A DNA stretch of 20,021 bases from Methanobacteriota archaeon (GCA_002725475.1 PBPH01000104.1:1-20021), one strand, 5' to 3'. Shown: positions 7,129 to 15,938, counted from the first letter of the stretch. The notes: generated by a model not told the origin, from the sequence alone. Made by a program: numbers and translations.

Positions 7129-7999
7129 TTGTAAGTCCATCGTTGTCAGGTTCCCATTCAACAATACTCCAACCTGCGGCCTCACACACTTTCTCAACTG
7201 ATTCTCTTTTTCCTAGATTGCAAAGAAGCATAGCACATCCACCGCCACCAGCCCCGAGGGCTTTCCAGGCTAGGACTTCTTTTGATTGAATTAGAGGTTC
7301 AATTACCCCTAAGAAAGGCTCATGGAGACCTTTGTCAAGCAAATCCACCCCCTTGCAAACTTCTTTCAGAGATCGAATGACCTCGTCTCTTCTATCCTGC
7401 TGAATTGCTTTTGCCATCCCTCTAGCTGCCAGACGAATCATCATTAATCCATCTTTTACCTCTTCATCACCATCGTTATACCTTCGCCAAATCTCATTAT
7501 GCAGATCTCCGGAAACATGTGAAATATTCGAATTAACTACTACTAACTGGCGCCGCAACCACTTGGTTGCTGAAGGAATCGGAGAAATAGGCATCTCTTC
7601 AACTGAATCCTGCATGAACATCAGATGATTCCAACCTCCGTGGGAGGCCGCCCACTGATCTTGTCTCCCACCTTTGTTACCTAATAATGCCTCAAATTGG
7701 AAAGCCTGTTCAGCCAATGCTTTGCGCCCATCATCATCCACTTCAAGTGCTTTAATCGCACCCATCAGTGCAACATTGATTGCTCCAGTGGTGCCCAATC
7801 CTGAACCAACTGGCACCTCACAAGTGTAGGAAACTGATAGTATGCCATCATCATCAACCTCAAGAGTTGCTGTAGCGTATTTGTTGATTGCAAGATTGAC
7901 TACTTCGCCACCCATATCGTGAGTGTATGGAGCGACATCAGTCCACCCACCTGCGAAGTCAAGCCTTACCGGAGCGCGGGCTACAACCTTGCGGGCCAT
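7115..7999 (-). CDS. GHMP sugar kinase, fucokinase/heptokinase type
   Basis: A 294-residue GHMP kinase. The N-terminus ARAPVRLDFAGGWTDVAPY (7-25) followed by GGEVVNLAIN is typical of the branch that includes L-fucokinase/FKP C-terminal domains and D-glycero-D-manno-heptose 7-phosphate 1-kinase. The ATP loop is PVGSGLGTTGAINVA (63-77), GGRQDQWAASHGG (110-122) carries the probable catalytic Asp D114, and LGAGGGGCAML near the C-terminus is motif 3. It phosphorylates an anomeric hydroxyl, probably of L-fucose or a related sugar. Glycoprotein-derived fucose would fit the surrounding glycosidases and peptidases. It is the last gene of the minus-strand operon, 25 bases after the DUF2817 gene, with GGAAG just before the ATG. 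No pyrophosphorylase domain is fused, unlike FKP. Specificity is uncertain. Confidence 0.8.
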   Translation of the reverse strand: MARKVVARAPVRLDFAGGWTDVAPYTHDMGGEVVNLAINKYATATLEVDDDGILSVSYTCEVPVGSGLGTTGAINVALMGAIKALEVDDDGRKALAEQAFQFEALLGNKGGRQDQWAASHGGWNHLMFMQDSVEEMPISPIPSATKWLRRQLVVVNSNISHVSGDLHNEIWRRYNDGDEEVKDGLMMIRLAARGMAKAIQQDRRDEVIRSLKEVCKGVDLLDKGLHEPFLGVIEPLIQSKEVLAWKALGAGGGGCAMLLCNLGKRESVEKVCEAAGWSIVEWEPDNDGLTITSS

Positions 8000-8024
8000 G
8001 TTCTTCCGAATACCCCGTTAGCCA

Positions 8025-9146
8025 TCAAACCTCGGGCGACAATTTTCCTAAGTCATCAATTGCTTGATCTACCAGTTCTTGTCCTCTAAACATAATCATG
8101 GAACGCCATTTGTCGGACGAGGGGCTGAAAACCTCAACCAAATGTTTCCTCTCTTTTGAATTCGCCTTTTTCCTCTCTTCAATTGCTGACCAGTGTGTCA
8201 TTCTATTTTCTGCCCTTAGTGATTTTATTACTTGCAATGGTTTGACCGTCCCGAATTCTTGAGTAATCATAGTCCAATCAATTTCTGGCCACCTAGATGA
8301 CACCCCGTTCATCATCCCACCCCTAATTCTGTATGCGACCCCTGCATCTGGATCATTAGGTTGAACTGTATCGCCATAATGTGATTTTAATCGAGATAAT
8401 TCTTCTTCTGAATCATCACCAGAGATTAGTAAAGAATCAACTCCAAAAGGCCCCAAACCAGTGTGGAAGTCGATCCAAACAACTCTATCCACAGATGGGA
8501 GTATTTTTTCCAAATAACCAACCCACTTTCTAGGTCCTTCATATAATTCAGAGCCGCCAAATTGAAGAGCTTTTGGTCTCTCATATTGGCCCTCTGCAAT
8601 TGTTTGCTTAGCAACATTAAATCCCATTTTTAAAATTACAAATGCCGATTTAATTCTAAAAAAATCGAATGGTTTGTTGTAGGTCCTAGGGTTGAGTAAA
8701 TCATCTAACTCATGATATTTTTCTGGCTCTCCAACATATTCTTCTCCGGGTGGCAAAAAATTTCGATTTAAATCTGCATTGTTTTCGTTTACTCTACGAA
8801 GCCATGCAAACCCATATGGATTAATTGCGTGAGCAATGATTAATCCGGTGTCATCTGGAACTTTTAATTCCCCTGCAGCCCATCTTTCGAGTAATCTTAC
8901 TTGAACTGCACTTCCCGGAAAACCTTCGACACCATGGACACCACTAGTGTGAATAATTAGCCTGTTTGGTTTTTCTGGACCTAGATATACAACATCAATT
9001 GAGAGATTCTCTTCAGATGGACCTCGTACCGACAAAGTTAGAGTGGTTGGCTCCACGTTTACCTTTTCACTAGCATCAAGAAACCGTTGCCTTGCCGTAA
9101 CATAATCAGGAGCGAAATAACGCCACAAATCTTCATCTGCAACCAT
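8025..9146 (-). CDS. DUF2817 M14-like zinc carboxypeptidase
   Basis: A 373-residue protein of the DUF2817 group of M14-like metallopeptidases. Zinc ligands are H71 and E74 in GVHGVEG and H228 in DFHTG. The substrate-binding segment NNADLNRNF lies at 122-130, and E297 in TQEFGT is the likely catalytic Glu. No signal peptide is visible, so it probably acts in the cytoplasm on imported peptides, glycopeptides or amide-linked substrates. DUF2817 proteins are poorly characterised and deacylase activity is also possible. The start lies 9 bases after the GH38 stop. TGAGG overlapping that stop at 9158-9154 is a good ribosome binding site and supports ATG 9146. Confidence 0.83.
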   Translation of the reverse strand: MVADEDLWRYFAPDYVTARQRFLDASEKVNVEPTTLTLSVRGPSEENLSIDVVYLGPEKPNRLIIHTSGVHGVEGFPGSAVQVRLLERWAAGELKVPDDTGLIIAHAINPYGFAWLRRVNENNADLNRNFLPPGEEYVGEPEKYHELDDLLNPRTYNKPFDFFRIKSAFVILKMGFNVAKQTIAEGQYERPKALQFGGSELYEGPRKWVGYLEKILPSVDRVVWIDFHTGLGPFGVDSLLISGDDSEEELSRLKSHYGDTVQPNDPDAGVAYRIRGGMMNGVSSRWPEIDWTMITQEFGTVKPLQVIKSLRAENRMTHWSAIEERKKANSKERKHLVEVFSPSSDKWRSMIMFRGQELVDQAIDDLGKLSPEV

Positions 9147-9155
9147 TTTTCAGCC

Positions 9156-12100
9156 TCACTTAAACCGGAAAGTGAGTATTTGCTTTGCTCGAACTGTCAC
9201 ATTCCAGCCGCGGTCACTGATATCTACAGAATCACCTGAATTCTCAAGCATGTCACACGAATAGCATTCAAACAACGGGAGATCTGTTTCAATTCTTCCT
9301 TCCCAATCATGTTTAGTCGGATTGTGTAACCTAATTACTGTGCCATCACCATCTTCTGCTGGTTTGCAAGCGGACAAAAGAGGGCGAGGCCCATCACCGA
9401 CAAAGCGAACTGGAGCTGCAGCACGCCCACGAATTCCCTTGGAAAGAGGTTCGTCGAAAAATCCATTCAATTGTGGCTTAGGCATTGCTGGTAATAATGT
9501 GGCTTGAGCAGAAAATGCTTCGGCTTTCTCATGTACCCCTGCCTGAGCCCAAAGCCCCTCATAAGGCAAAATTCCCCACTTCATCCATGACTGTCCTTTG
9601 CACTGAGCACCTGGTGCAGGGAAACACGGCCCCGCCCTGTTTCTTCGACTAGCAAAACCATCCCTAGATAGCCAACCTGTAGCCCTTAGCATAGTTACTC
9701 GAATATCCAACCCGTCAGAACCATCTGTTCTGGCAACTTCATACTCGTTTGAACCAGGGACTAGTACTGCAAGACCTCCCAGCCTATCTTGCAATGCAAC
9801 AAATTGACTGAAATGCTGAGTTGGAACATGAGGCTGTTCCCATTCTTCATCATGTGGCCATGACGTTGGATGTGATAGAACATCGAAAGCGCCCCCACAC
9901 CAGACTTTCTTGGGAGACAGACCTGTGGGTAGGCAGAGTCTTAGTCTGTGATCTTCACAGGTGTTGTTCATCCAAGTTTCAACTTCAACAACTTTTGAAC
10001 CTGAACGAATGGAAACATAATGGTCAACTGTTATCCAATCTTCTTCCCCCGAACGCTTCTGAGTAGCATCATCAAAATTGATTGGCAAAGCCCAATGAAC
10101 TTGTACATGAACAGTCGTTAGCCACTCTGTTTCCATCATTAGTGTGATTGTTACATCTCTCTGTTCAGCTGAATCCAAATCGCAAATTCTACGATCATTT
10201 GATTCCACTCGATTAGCCATCTTTTCGCCCCTGCCACTACCCACTTCACAGGGATGGCCGCCAGCGGACCAATCATAGGAATCACCCGCATCTTCGGAGT
10301 CTTCTAGCCTAGCAATTCCTGTGTATGTTCTCTTGGTAGATGCATCAACAACATCCCATCTACCATCTTGTCTGAACTGAACCCTAACAAGTCCATTATC
10401 TACCCAATCAGTTCTTCCTTGACGGCCACCAGCCTTGACTGGCTTCCCGGGTAAATTTTGTGATTCATTACCAGGTAACAAATGTGCAACGTGAATACCC
10501 GGTGGAAGATTGTGGATTAGAACTCCGCCCTGAACTTGTGGTAATTCGACATTTACTGCTCTATCCGCATGCACGTGTAACCCAAATTGTGGTTCAGAAA
10601 CCGTGAGCATCGTATGGATTAAGCAGCCATCAACAGGCTTGGATAACTCGATTTTCATTGGAGAATTTGCTTCAATATAACAACGATATGCAGGTAATGG
10701 CAAATCTATGGGTAATGTTCCTGACCAACTAACTGGCAAGGGATTATGCAATAATATTGGAACTGCATCTCTATCTACATGATGTAAATTGAATGCACCT
10801 CGCAACTCATCATTAGCATCTTCAACAAGCATCAAGGATATTTCCTGAGCATGTTTCAGTAATACTTCATCGTCATCATGGACAGCATCAACTGAACATC
10901 CACAAATGTCGTCATGTGGGTGAGCCCTCAATACCTCTCTCCATGCTAGATTGATTCTCTCTTGCCGGTTCCTTCCGCCATATGCTCGAGCCGCAGCACT
11001 GAGTGGTTCAACCCTATCTCCTAAAGTCCTCATTGTCTGATCATTGAGCCTTTTTAGATACATTCTAGCACTGAAAACTCCAGACAATATATTACGGTCC
11101 CAACCATCGTGTAATTCACCTTGATAACGATGTATTTTCTTGCGCCCAATCCAAGATTTCATGTCTTGTATATATTCTTTGAAAGAAGAGTGTTTAAATT
11201 GAATTTTCTTACCAAAATGTTCATTCGCAGCAGTGATTAGTTTTGGTAGGGTAACTTGGGGAGCGGTGTGATCACTTCCTTGACCAAATAAGAGATGGTC
11301 GGGCCTCCAGTTGTACGTCTTTTTATGCATATTTAGAAGACGTTCCATCTTCTGCATTGCAGTATCGATATTGACATTATCTGAGCTCTTTTTATCTAGT
11401 GGCCTGTCTTCAAAACCCCATGCCATCAAATTTGGATAATCGGGCACCTGTTTGATTGCAAGAACTTCTGTTTCGTCATCAGCAGCAGCCCAGTAAAATA
11501 TCCCTTTTGCCTCTTCAGCCACCCAAGGGCCGGCTCCTCTGGTGAAAATGAAAGAATCTAGGCCACACCCCTGTAAGATGGCTGGCAATTGCCCTACATG
11601 TCCGAATGGATCAGGGACATAACCAACTTCTGAGCGGCCGCCATAGGAATTTGCAACACGGTTACCAGCAATTAGATTTCGAACAAGTCCCTCTCCTCCG
11701 ACAAGGTACTCGTCTGGAAGAACATACCAAGGCCCAATAGACAACCTCCCCTCTTCAACTAGTGAAATTAATCTCTCTCTATTTTCGGGTCTTACATCAA
11801 GATAATCCTCTATCACCACAGTCTGGCCATCAAGTTCGAAAGTTGGGAAAGATTCTGGATTCGCTTCCATCAAATCAAGAAGATCATCTACTACCTCTAC
11901 TAACTTGTATCTGTACTTCTGGAAAGGCAAATACCAAGCCCTATCCCAATGTGTGTGAGGTACAATGTGACCAACTAATTTTGAATCACCCATCTCACTT
12001 GCTGCCTCTAGAACTGGTGCTGTCTCTTCTGGCTCAGGAGCGGGCGCAACGGGGTCACGTAAAGGCTTACGAAGTGGAGATAATTCCCCTATTTCAACAA

Positions 12101-12869
12101 CTTCAACCTCAATTTCATCACGTGGGTCTGCATCATGTGCTTCGACTATTGGGGATTCTGATTCGGTCTGGGAAGGTTCGTCCTCAATCTCTTCTTCAAC
12201 TTCTTCTTCAACCTCTTCTTGAACTTCTTCTTCAATTTCTTCAGTGGCAATTTCATCACCACTCTGTTCAATGACATTTTCTTCTTCTTCTTCTTCTGGA
12301 TCTTCTAGAGTTGGTGAGTCTGATGGTGGGCCTGATGGTGGGCCTGAAGGTGGGCCTGAAGGTGGAGGTCCAATTGGAGCTGGAGGGGGGCCTGTAGGAG
12401 CACTCGGAGGGCCACTTGAAGTCGCACCCATCATCGCTAGGGCATCCCCCATTTTTATTCCAACAGCATCTTCTTCATCATCTGATTCGTCAGTATCCTG
12501 TACATCGATAGATTGATCCTCAACAGCAGATTCATTCTCTTCAATTTCATCTGAAGATTCAATCATTTCCTCTTCTTCATCAGTATTAGGAGGGATTGAA
12601 GAAGGGCCAGGAGGGGGTCCTCGTGAAATGGGAGGGCCACCAAATGAGGTTGGTTTTGCACTACTCGGGGGGCCACTAGATGAGCCTCCCGGAGGACCTC
12701 TTGGAGGGCCACTTGATGGGCCGCTCGGCGGACCTCTTGGAGGACCACCCGATGAGCCTCTAGGCGGACCCCTTGGAGGGCCGCTTGATGGACTTCCTGG
12801 GGGACCTCTTGGAGGTCCTTTAGATGGTCCGCCCGGGCCCTCATTCTTGACTCGCCTCTTCCTCGCCAT
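9156..12869 (-). CDS. GH38 alpha-mannosidase (MngB-like) with disordered N-terminal tail
   Basis: A 1237-residue protein. Residues 1-290 are low complexity: Gly-Pro-Pro repeats at about 11-93 and 151-187, and Asp/Glu-rich stretches at about 95-135 and 189-255. The GH38 domain starts near 297. Zinc and catalytic residues are H307 and D309 in HTHWDRAWY, nucleophile D420 in GYVPDPFGH, and H652 in the AHPHDDICGC segment. ELDGQTVVIEDYL and GPWYVLPDEYLVGGEGLVRNLI follow bacterial MngB-type enzymes (mannosylglycerate or alpha-mannoside hydrolysis) rather than the Golgi or lysosomal type. The beta-sandwich C-terminal part is complete. No signal peptide is present, so it works inside the cell. An in-frame TTG at 12926 overlaps the upstream stop and would add 19 residues. 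I prefer ATG 12869 (MARKRR), though neither start has a clear ribosome binding site. GH38 catalytic parts normally start near the N-terminus, so the tail is an oddity. Confidence 0.88.
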   Translation of the reverse strand: MARKRRVKNEGPGGPSKGPPRGPPGSPSSGPPRGPPRGSSGGPPRGPPSGPSSGPPRGPPGGSSSGPPSSAKPTSFGGPPISRGPPPGPSSIPPNTDEEEEMIESSDEIEENESAVEDQSIDVQDTDESDDEEDAVGIKMGDALAMMGATSSGPPSAPTGPPPAPIGPPPSGPPSGPPSGPPSDSPTLEDPEEEEEENVIEQSGDEIATEEIEEEVQEEVEEEVEEEIEDEPSQTESESPIVEAHDADPRDEIEVEVVEIGELSPLRKPLRDPVAPAPEPEETAPVLEAASEMGDSKLVGHIVPHTHWDRAWYLPFQKYRYKLVEVVDDLLDLMEANPESFPTFELDGQTVVIEDYLDVRPENRERLISLVEEGRLSIGPWYVLPDEYLVGGEGLVRNLIAGNRVANSYGGRSEVGYVPDPFGHVGQLPAILQGCGLDSFIFTRGAGPWVAEEAKGIFYWAAADDETEVLAIKQVPDYPNLMAWGFEDRPLDKKSSDNVNIDTAMQKMERLLNMHKKTYNWRPDHLLFGQGSDHTAPQVTLPKLITAANEHFGKKIQFKHSSFKEYIQDMKSWIGRKKIHRYQGELHDGWDRNILSGVFSARMYLKRLNDQTMRTLGDRVEPLSAAARAYGGRNRQERINLAWREVLRAHPHDDICGCSVDAVHDDDEVLLKHAQEISLMLVEDANDELRGAFNLHHVDRDAVPILLHNPLPVSWSGTLPIDLPLPAYRCYIEANSPMKIELSKPVDGCLIHTMLTVSEPQFGLHVHADRAVNVELPQVQGGVLIHNLPPGIHVAHLLPGNESQNLPGKPVKAGGRQGRTDWVDNGLVRVQFRQDGRWDVVDASTKRTYTGIARLEDSEDAGDSYDWSAGGHPCEVGSGRGEKMANRVESNDRRICDLDSAEQRDVTITLMMETEWLTTVHVQVHWALPINFDDATQKRSGEEDWITVDHYVSIRSGSKVVEVETWMNNTCEDHRLRLCLPTGLSPKKVWCGGAFDVLSHPTSWPHDEEWEQPHVPTQHFSQFVALQDRLGGLAVLVPGSNEYEVARTDGSDGLDIRVTMLRATGWLSRDGFASRRNRAGPCFPAPGAQCKGQSWMKWGILPYEGLWAQAGVHEKAEAFSAQATLLPAMPKPQLNGFFDEPLSKGIRGRAAAPVRFVGDGPRPLLSACKPAEDGDGTVIRLHNPTKHDWEGRIETDLPLFECYSCDMLENSGDSVDISDRGWNVTVRAKQILTFRFK
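12591..12839 (-). repeat. Gly-Pro-Pro coding repeat block of the GH38 gene
   Basis: Irregular short units encoding xGPPRGPPxG repeat across this stretch, with a smaller second block at about 12309-12419. Unit length and spelling vary, so this is protein-level low complexity rather than a clean DNA tandem repeat. The complementary strand consequently shows long GGP-rich open frames, which are not genes. Such tracts can expand or contract by slippage. Confidence 0.7.
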
Positions 12870-12922
12870 GCACTGCGTTTGACCGGTCCGCCTATCAATT
12901 CTATTGAGGTAAACACAGAAAA

Positions 12923-15046
12923 TCAAGAGGGAAGCAATTCTTCTACCGAATCATCCAAACCATCTGCAATCATTTTTATTGCACCAAAATGGCCTAAATT
13001 TTCAACCATTTCTACAAGATTTACAGCTGAATTATCGGATGGCTCACAATAGGAAAGAGCGGCCCTCATAGTCTCGGTTAGAGCGGTGTGAGGTAAGTTG
13101 TGTGAAATGCACAAGTGAAGAGGTCCCAAAATTCTATCATATAGGCCCAATTTCCTAATTGGATCACGGGCATTTCGCTCAATTGGATCTCTAATTGTTT
13201 CATCCTGATATTTTTCCAATGCCCGAGCGCACCAGGCCCGTTGCTCCTCAATATCAAATCCATATTCTGCAATTAGTGCTGCAGAAGATTCCTCTCCAAC
13301 TTTCTTTGCAAGTTTTTCAATTTCAGGATCGTTTGCAGCATCTGCCAACCAAACGAAACCTCGTTCTGCACCACGATAGCAGACCGCAGCATTGATTGCA
13401 TTGTAAGTGTACAACTTTCGTGTTAGTTCTACAGAAAAATTAGTTCTGGGCTCGAATCCTGAAATTCTTGATAATAAATCTGGATTTTTCAGAGCGTCTC
13501 CGTCAAATGGAAGAACCCAATGATCTTGAACTTGAACAACTAACGGGCCGTGCAATGAAATCTGGTTTTCAGTTGGTTCGATACAAGAACGCAAAACCTG
13601 TGCTTGTGCAATTCCTGACCCTTCAAATTGGAAAATATCAGAAATTAGTGCAGCCGGCCTAGGGTGATTTTCACACAGAATGATATCGATTGGACCTCTT
13701 TCTATACGATTGGCAATTGAATCATTAATCGATTCCGCCCAAGATTCAAGGTTATCCCCTCCAATTGAAGTCATGATTAAATTAGCTGAATTTATTGCCT
13801 TGGAAACTCCTTCACCATCGTTGGCATGTAATGCATATACTGGACCGATTGTATCAACTTCACCAGTCCCCAAATTAACAATAGGATAGGTCGATGAATT
13901 GAGAAGATTGACCATTTCATTGGAAACATCAACAAAACAGATTTCCCACCCCGCTCGAAACAGAAGGTGGGCAAGGAAACCACGCCCTACTTTTCCAGCG
14001 CCAAAAATTACGGCTAATTGCTTTTGAGCTAATTTTGCAACCCCTAGAACACTAACCTCTTGACCTGCCCGAAGAATTGCATCACGAGATTCAACCACTT
14101 GAGGGATTAAGGCTAAACCACCTCCAATAAGCATTTGAGCCGCAGGAAAAGATGCCCGTATCTCCTCAATTGGTTCGTTCAATTCATGGATTGCAGACCA
14201 TGCATCATTTCCTTCACTTAATTGTCTAATGAAATCCTCAATTCCATCACGATTAGCGGGTATTTGAAATGACTCTGAGAGAGTACGGCCACCAGTTGAT
14301 GTCGATCTGTAGCATAGCGATGGTAGGCTACCTAAGGGTGGTAACCAACTCATCATCTCTTGTGGATCACCACCAACTAAACCTACATGTTCGCTAGTAT
14401 TGGCTAGATTGAAAACATCCCCTTTTCCAGCTGAGAGACCTAAAACACCAGCACTTAGATCATCACAACCACAGATGACTTCTGCTCCTATCGAAATTCC
14501 TGAAATATTTGAGCCCTGCTCTGATACCTTTCCAATAACCTGCTCGGGTAGGTGAAAATATCCATCTCCAGAGTACCCCCTCATAGACCGTGAATCACGG
14601 GCAATTACGCCCGTCAATTCCCAATTCAGCATATCCTTTAGTTGAACAACAACTCCGTCACCAACAGGACCGTTTTCAGCTTCCCATTGTGCAATTCGAG
14701 CCGGTACCCACGCGCGTGTGGGGGCTAAAATGTGGTCATTCTCAACACTTCTTTCACAGCCTTCAGGAAGTGGTTCGTGCCATTGAATAATTCTGCCATA
14801 AATTTTGTTTTCTCGAATCACAATTGCTGATGGACCATGGCCAGTAATCCCCACCCTGCCTATCATTCCACCTCTTTTTCCTAACCATTTTCTGAGGTTG
14901 TCCCAAACGCCTTCAGAAGAGGGCCAAGATTCCATCTCCCATTCCCCATCTGATTGTAACAAGAGTGCTTTTGTTGCGCTGGTACCAACGTCAATCCCCA
15001 ACGTAAGTGGGCCACTCATAAAATGAGAATTAGAGGTGGCGTTCAT
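12923..15046 (-). CDS. Fused FGGY sugar kinase and mannitol-1-phosphate dehydrogenase-like protein
   Basis: A 707-residue two-domain enzyme. Residues 14-340 are a compact FGGY kinase: LGIDVGTSATKALLL at the N-terminal phosphate loop, GITGHGPSAIVI and IIQWHE at 66-91, GCDDLSAGVLG (193-203) with the likely catalytic Asp, and IGGGLALIPQ near 307. Residues 344-700 resemble MtlD of the long-chain polyol dehydrogenases: NAD loop IFGAGKVGRG (347-356), ending FVDVSNEMVNLLN, then LCENHPR, and LTRKLYTYNAINA (541-553). The family signature is K-x4-N-x2-H; here K544 and N549 are kept but N552 replaces His. Together the halves could phosphorylate and interconvert a polyol and ketose or keto-acid sugar. 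ATG 15046 overlaps the upstream stop in ATGA, with GGAG 8 bases before it. That GGAG lies in a small GGAGA/TCTCC inverted repeat (15048-15058). The substrate is unknown. Confidence 0.85.
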   Translation of the reverse strand: MNATSNSHFMSGPLTLGIDVGTSATKALLLQSDGEWEMESWPSSEGVWDNLRKWLGKRGGMIGRVGITGHGPSAIVIRENKIYGRIIQWHEPLPEGCERSVENDHILAPTRAWVPARIAQWEAENGPVGDGVVVQLKDMLNWELTGVIARDSRSMRGYSGDGYFHLPEQVIGKVSEQGSNISGISIGAEVICGCDDLSAGVLGLSAGKGDVFNLANTSEHVGLVGGDPQEMMSWLPPLGSLPSLCYRSTSTGGRTLSESFQIPANRDGIEDFIRQLSEGNDAWSAIHELNEPIEEIRASFPAAQMLIGGGLALIPQVVESRDAILRAGQEVSVLGVAKLAQKQLAVIFGAGKVGRGFLAHLLFRAGWEICFVDVSNEMVNLLNSSTYPIVNLGTGEVDTIGPVYALHANDGEGVSKAINSANLIMTSIGGDNLESWAESINDSIANRIERGPIDIILCENHPRPAALISDIFQFEGSGIAQAQVLRSCIEPTENQISLHGPLVVQVQDHWVLPFDGDALKNPDLLSRISGFEPRTNFSVELTRKLYTYNAINAAVCYRGAERGFVWLADAANDPEIEKLAKKVGEESSAALIAEYGFDIEEQRAWCARALEKYQDETIRDPIERNARDPIRKLGLYDRILGPLHLCISHNLPHTALTETMRAALSYCEPSDNSAVNLVEMVENLGHFGAIKMIADGLDDSVEELLPS

Positions 15047-15873
15047 TGGAGATTCTCCGAGCTATTTGGCCATTCAATTGGGGACCACCCGAGTGCTGTC
15101 AAACCAGGTTCAAGGTCAATGAATCGATTTGGTGAGTTGGATTGTGCAGCAGTCAATAGGTAGTTTTTCACTGCAGGATGGCCTTCGCAACTTTTTGGAT
15201 CCCATTTAGAATAATCTGCAATAACTGATAATGAGAAAAAATTTGAAACATCAGATTTTAGAAACGCGGTAGCTTGCAACCTACCACCTCTTTCCCAATG
15301 TTCAGATTCATTGGGAATCACCGTTCCAATTCTAACTGCAACACATTCCATTCCATGCCTGAAAGAATAGTATTCACCAAGTTGCTCTACGAATACCTTG
15401 CTATCTCCGTATGCACTAGTTGTTGAAACTCCGTGCTTCACACCGATAAGTTTCCCCTCTAAAGAACCGCCTTCAATTAATTCAGACTCTAAGCCAACCT
15501 GAGTCAAGCCCGAAGAAGAAAGAACAACCCTTCGAACTCCTGCATCAAGTGCGTTTTTCATCAGCATCGTTGTCACTCCTACGTTGTTTAGCATCATGCT
15601 TTCATCGCTGTTTGAGGGGTTTGCGTCAGCGGCAAGATGTACAACAACCTCGCAACCAGATAGCATCAATTGCCATTCATCATCAGTAGCATCTACCAGA
15701 TCATAATGATGTGTTACGCGACTTGGTGCCTTCGAATCATCAGTATTTCTGCCTGAGGCCACCCAATCATCATGTGGCCTGTCAATTCCAATGACATCGT
15801 GGCCATCAGAAACAAGTCTATCAAACACAATGCCACCTATTAGACCGGCCGCACCCGTCACCGCAACTCGCAT
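15043..15873 (-). CDS. NAD-dependent extended SDR, uronate dehydrogenase-like
   Basis: A 276-residue Rossmann protein. RVAVTGAAGLIGG (2-14) is the NAD loop, IGIDRP (28-33) ends the second strand with an acidic residue that favours NAD over NADP, VVVHLAADANP (76-86) is the usual hHhAA segment, and SAYGDSK (153-159) gives the catalytic Tyr155 and Lys159. The short length, the LSSSGLTQVGL strand, RIGTVIP and the final LTALGWSP resemble hexuronate dehydrogenases. The Asn-His pair that binds uronate in the Agrobacterium enzyme is not evident after SSS, so a UDP-sugar or other epimerase/dehydrogenase remains possible. I start at ATG 15873, where homology begins; 15900 and 15903 are in-frame alternatives. 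It is the first gene of the minus-strand operon, coupled to the fusion enzyme by a 4-base ATGA overlap. Confidence 0.75.
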   Translation of the reverse strand: MRVAVTGAAGLIGGIVFDRLVSDGHDVIGIDRPHDDWVASGRNTDDSKAPSRVTHHYDLVDATDDEWQLMLSGCEVVVHLAADANPSNSDESMMLNNVGVTTMLMKNALDAGVRRVVLSSSGLTQVGLESELIEGGSLEGKLIGVKHGVSTTSAYGDSKVFVEQLGEYYSFRHGMECVAVRIGTVIPNESEHWERGGRLQATAFLKSDVSNFFSLSVIADYSKWDPKSCEGHPAVKNYLLTAAQSNSPNRFIDLEPGLTALGWSPIEWPNSSENLQ

Positions 15874-15931
15874 CGCCACGTTATGTCGAATAGGCGACAT
15901 CATATTGACCTAATCGGCCCTGCCATTACCA
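15874..15931. promoter_or_regulatory. Short divergent region between SDR operon and M60 gene
   Basis: Only 58 bases separate the two start codons, so both promoters must sit here or overlap coding ends. CATATTGACC near 15901 holds a weak TATA-like stretch. I see no strong Shine-Dalgarno before either start, which fits leaderless or short-leader archaeal transcripts. Confidence 0.35.
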
Positions 15932-15938
15932 ATGGCAG
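15920..15938. promoter_or_regulatory. Inverted repeat covering the M60 start codon
   Basis: CTGCCAT, a 5-base loop TACCA, then ATGGCAG form a perfect 7-bp stem whose right arm begins with the ATG of the M60 gene at 15932. In RNA it could hide the start codon. In DNA it could be an operator in the divergent promoter. Confidence 0.4.

Noticed and set aside
11762..12274. 170-residue plus-strand open frame
   Set aside because: Antisense to the GH38 N-terminal part; Leu/Gln-rich from low-complexity acidic codons, no recognisable domain.
12591..12839. Possible CRISPR or tandem DNA repeat
   Set aside because: Units vary in length and spelling, lack spacers and keep a reading frame, so they are coding low complexity.
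12244..12882. GGP-rich and Ser-rich open frames on the plus strand (12244-12516, 12628-12882)
   Set aside because: They are the mirror of the Gly-Pro-Pro and acidic coding blocks of the GH38 gene; no start signal and no independent motif.
12870..12926. TTG start at 12926 for the GH38 gene
   Set aside because: It would overlap the upstream stop but adds 19 residues with no likeness; MARKRR at 12869 seems more natural. Not excluded.
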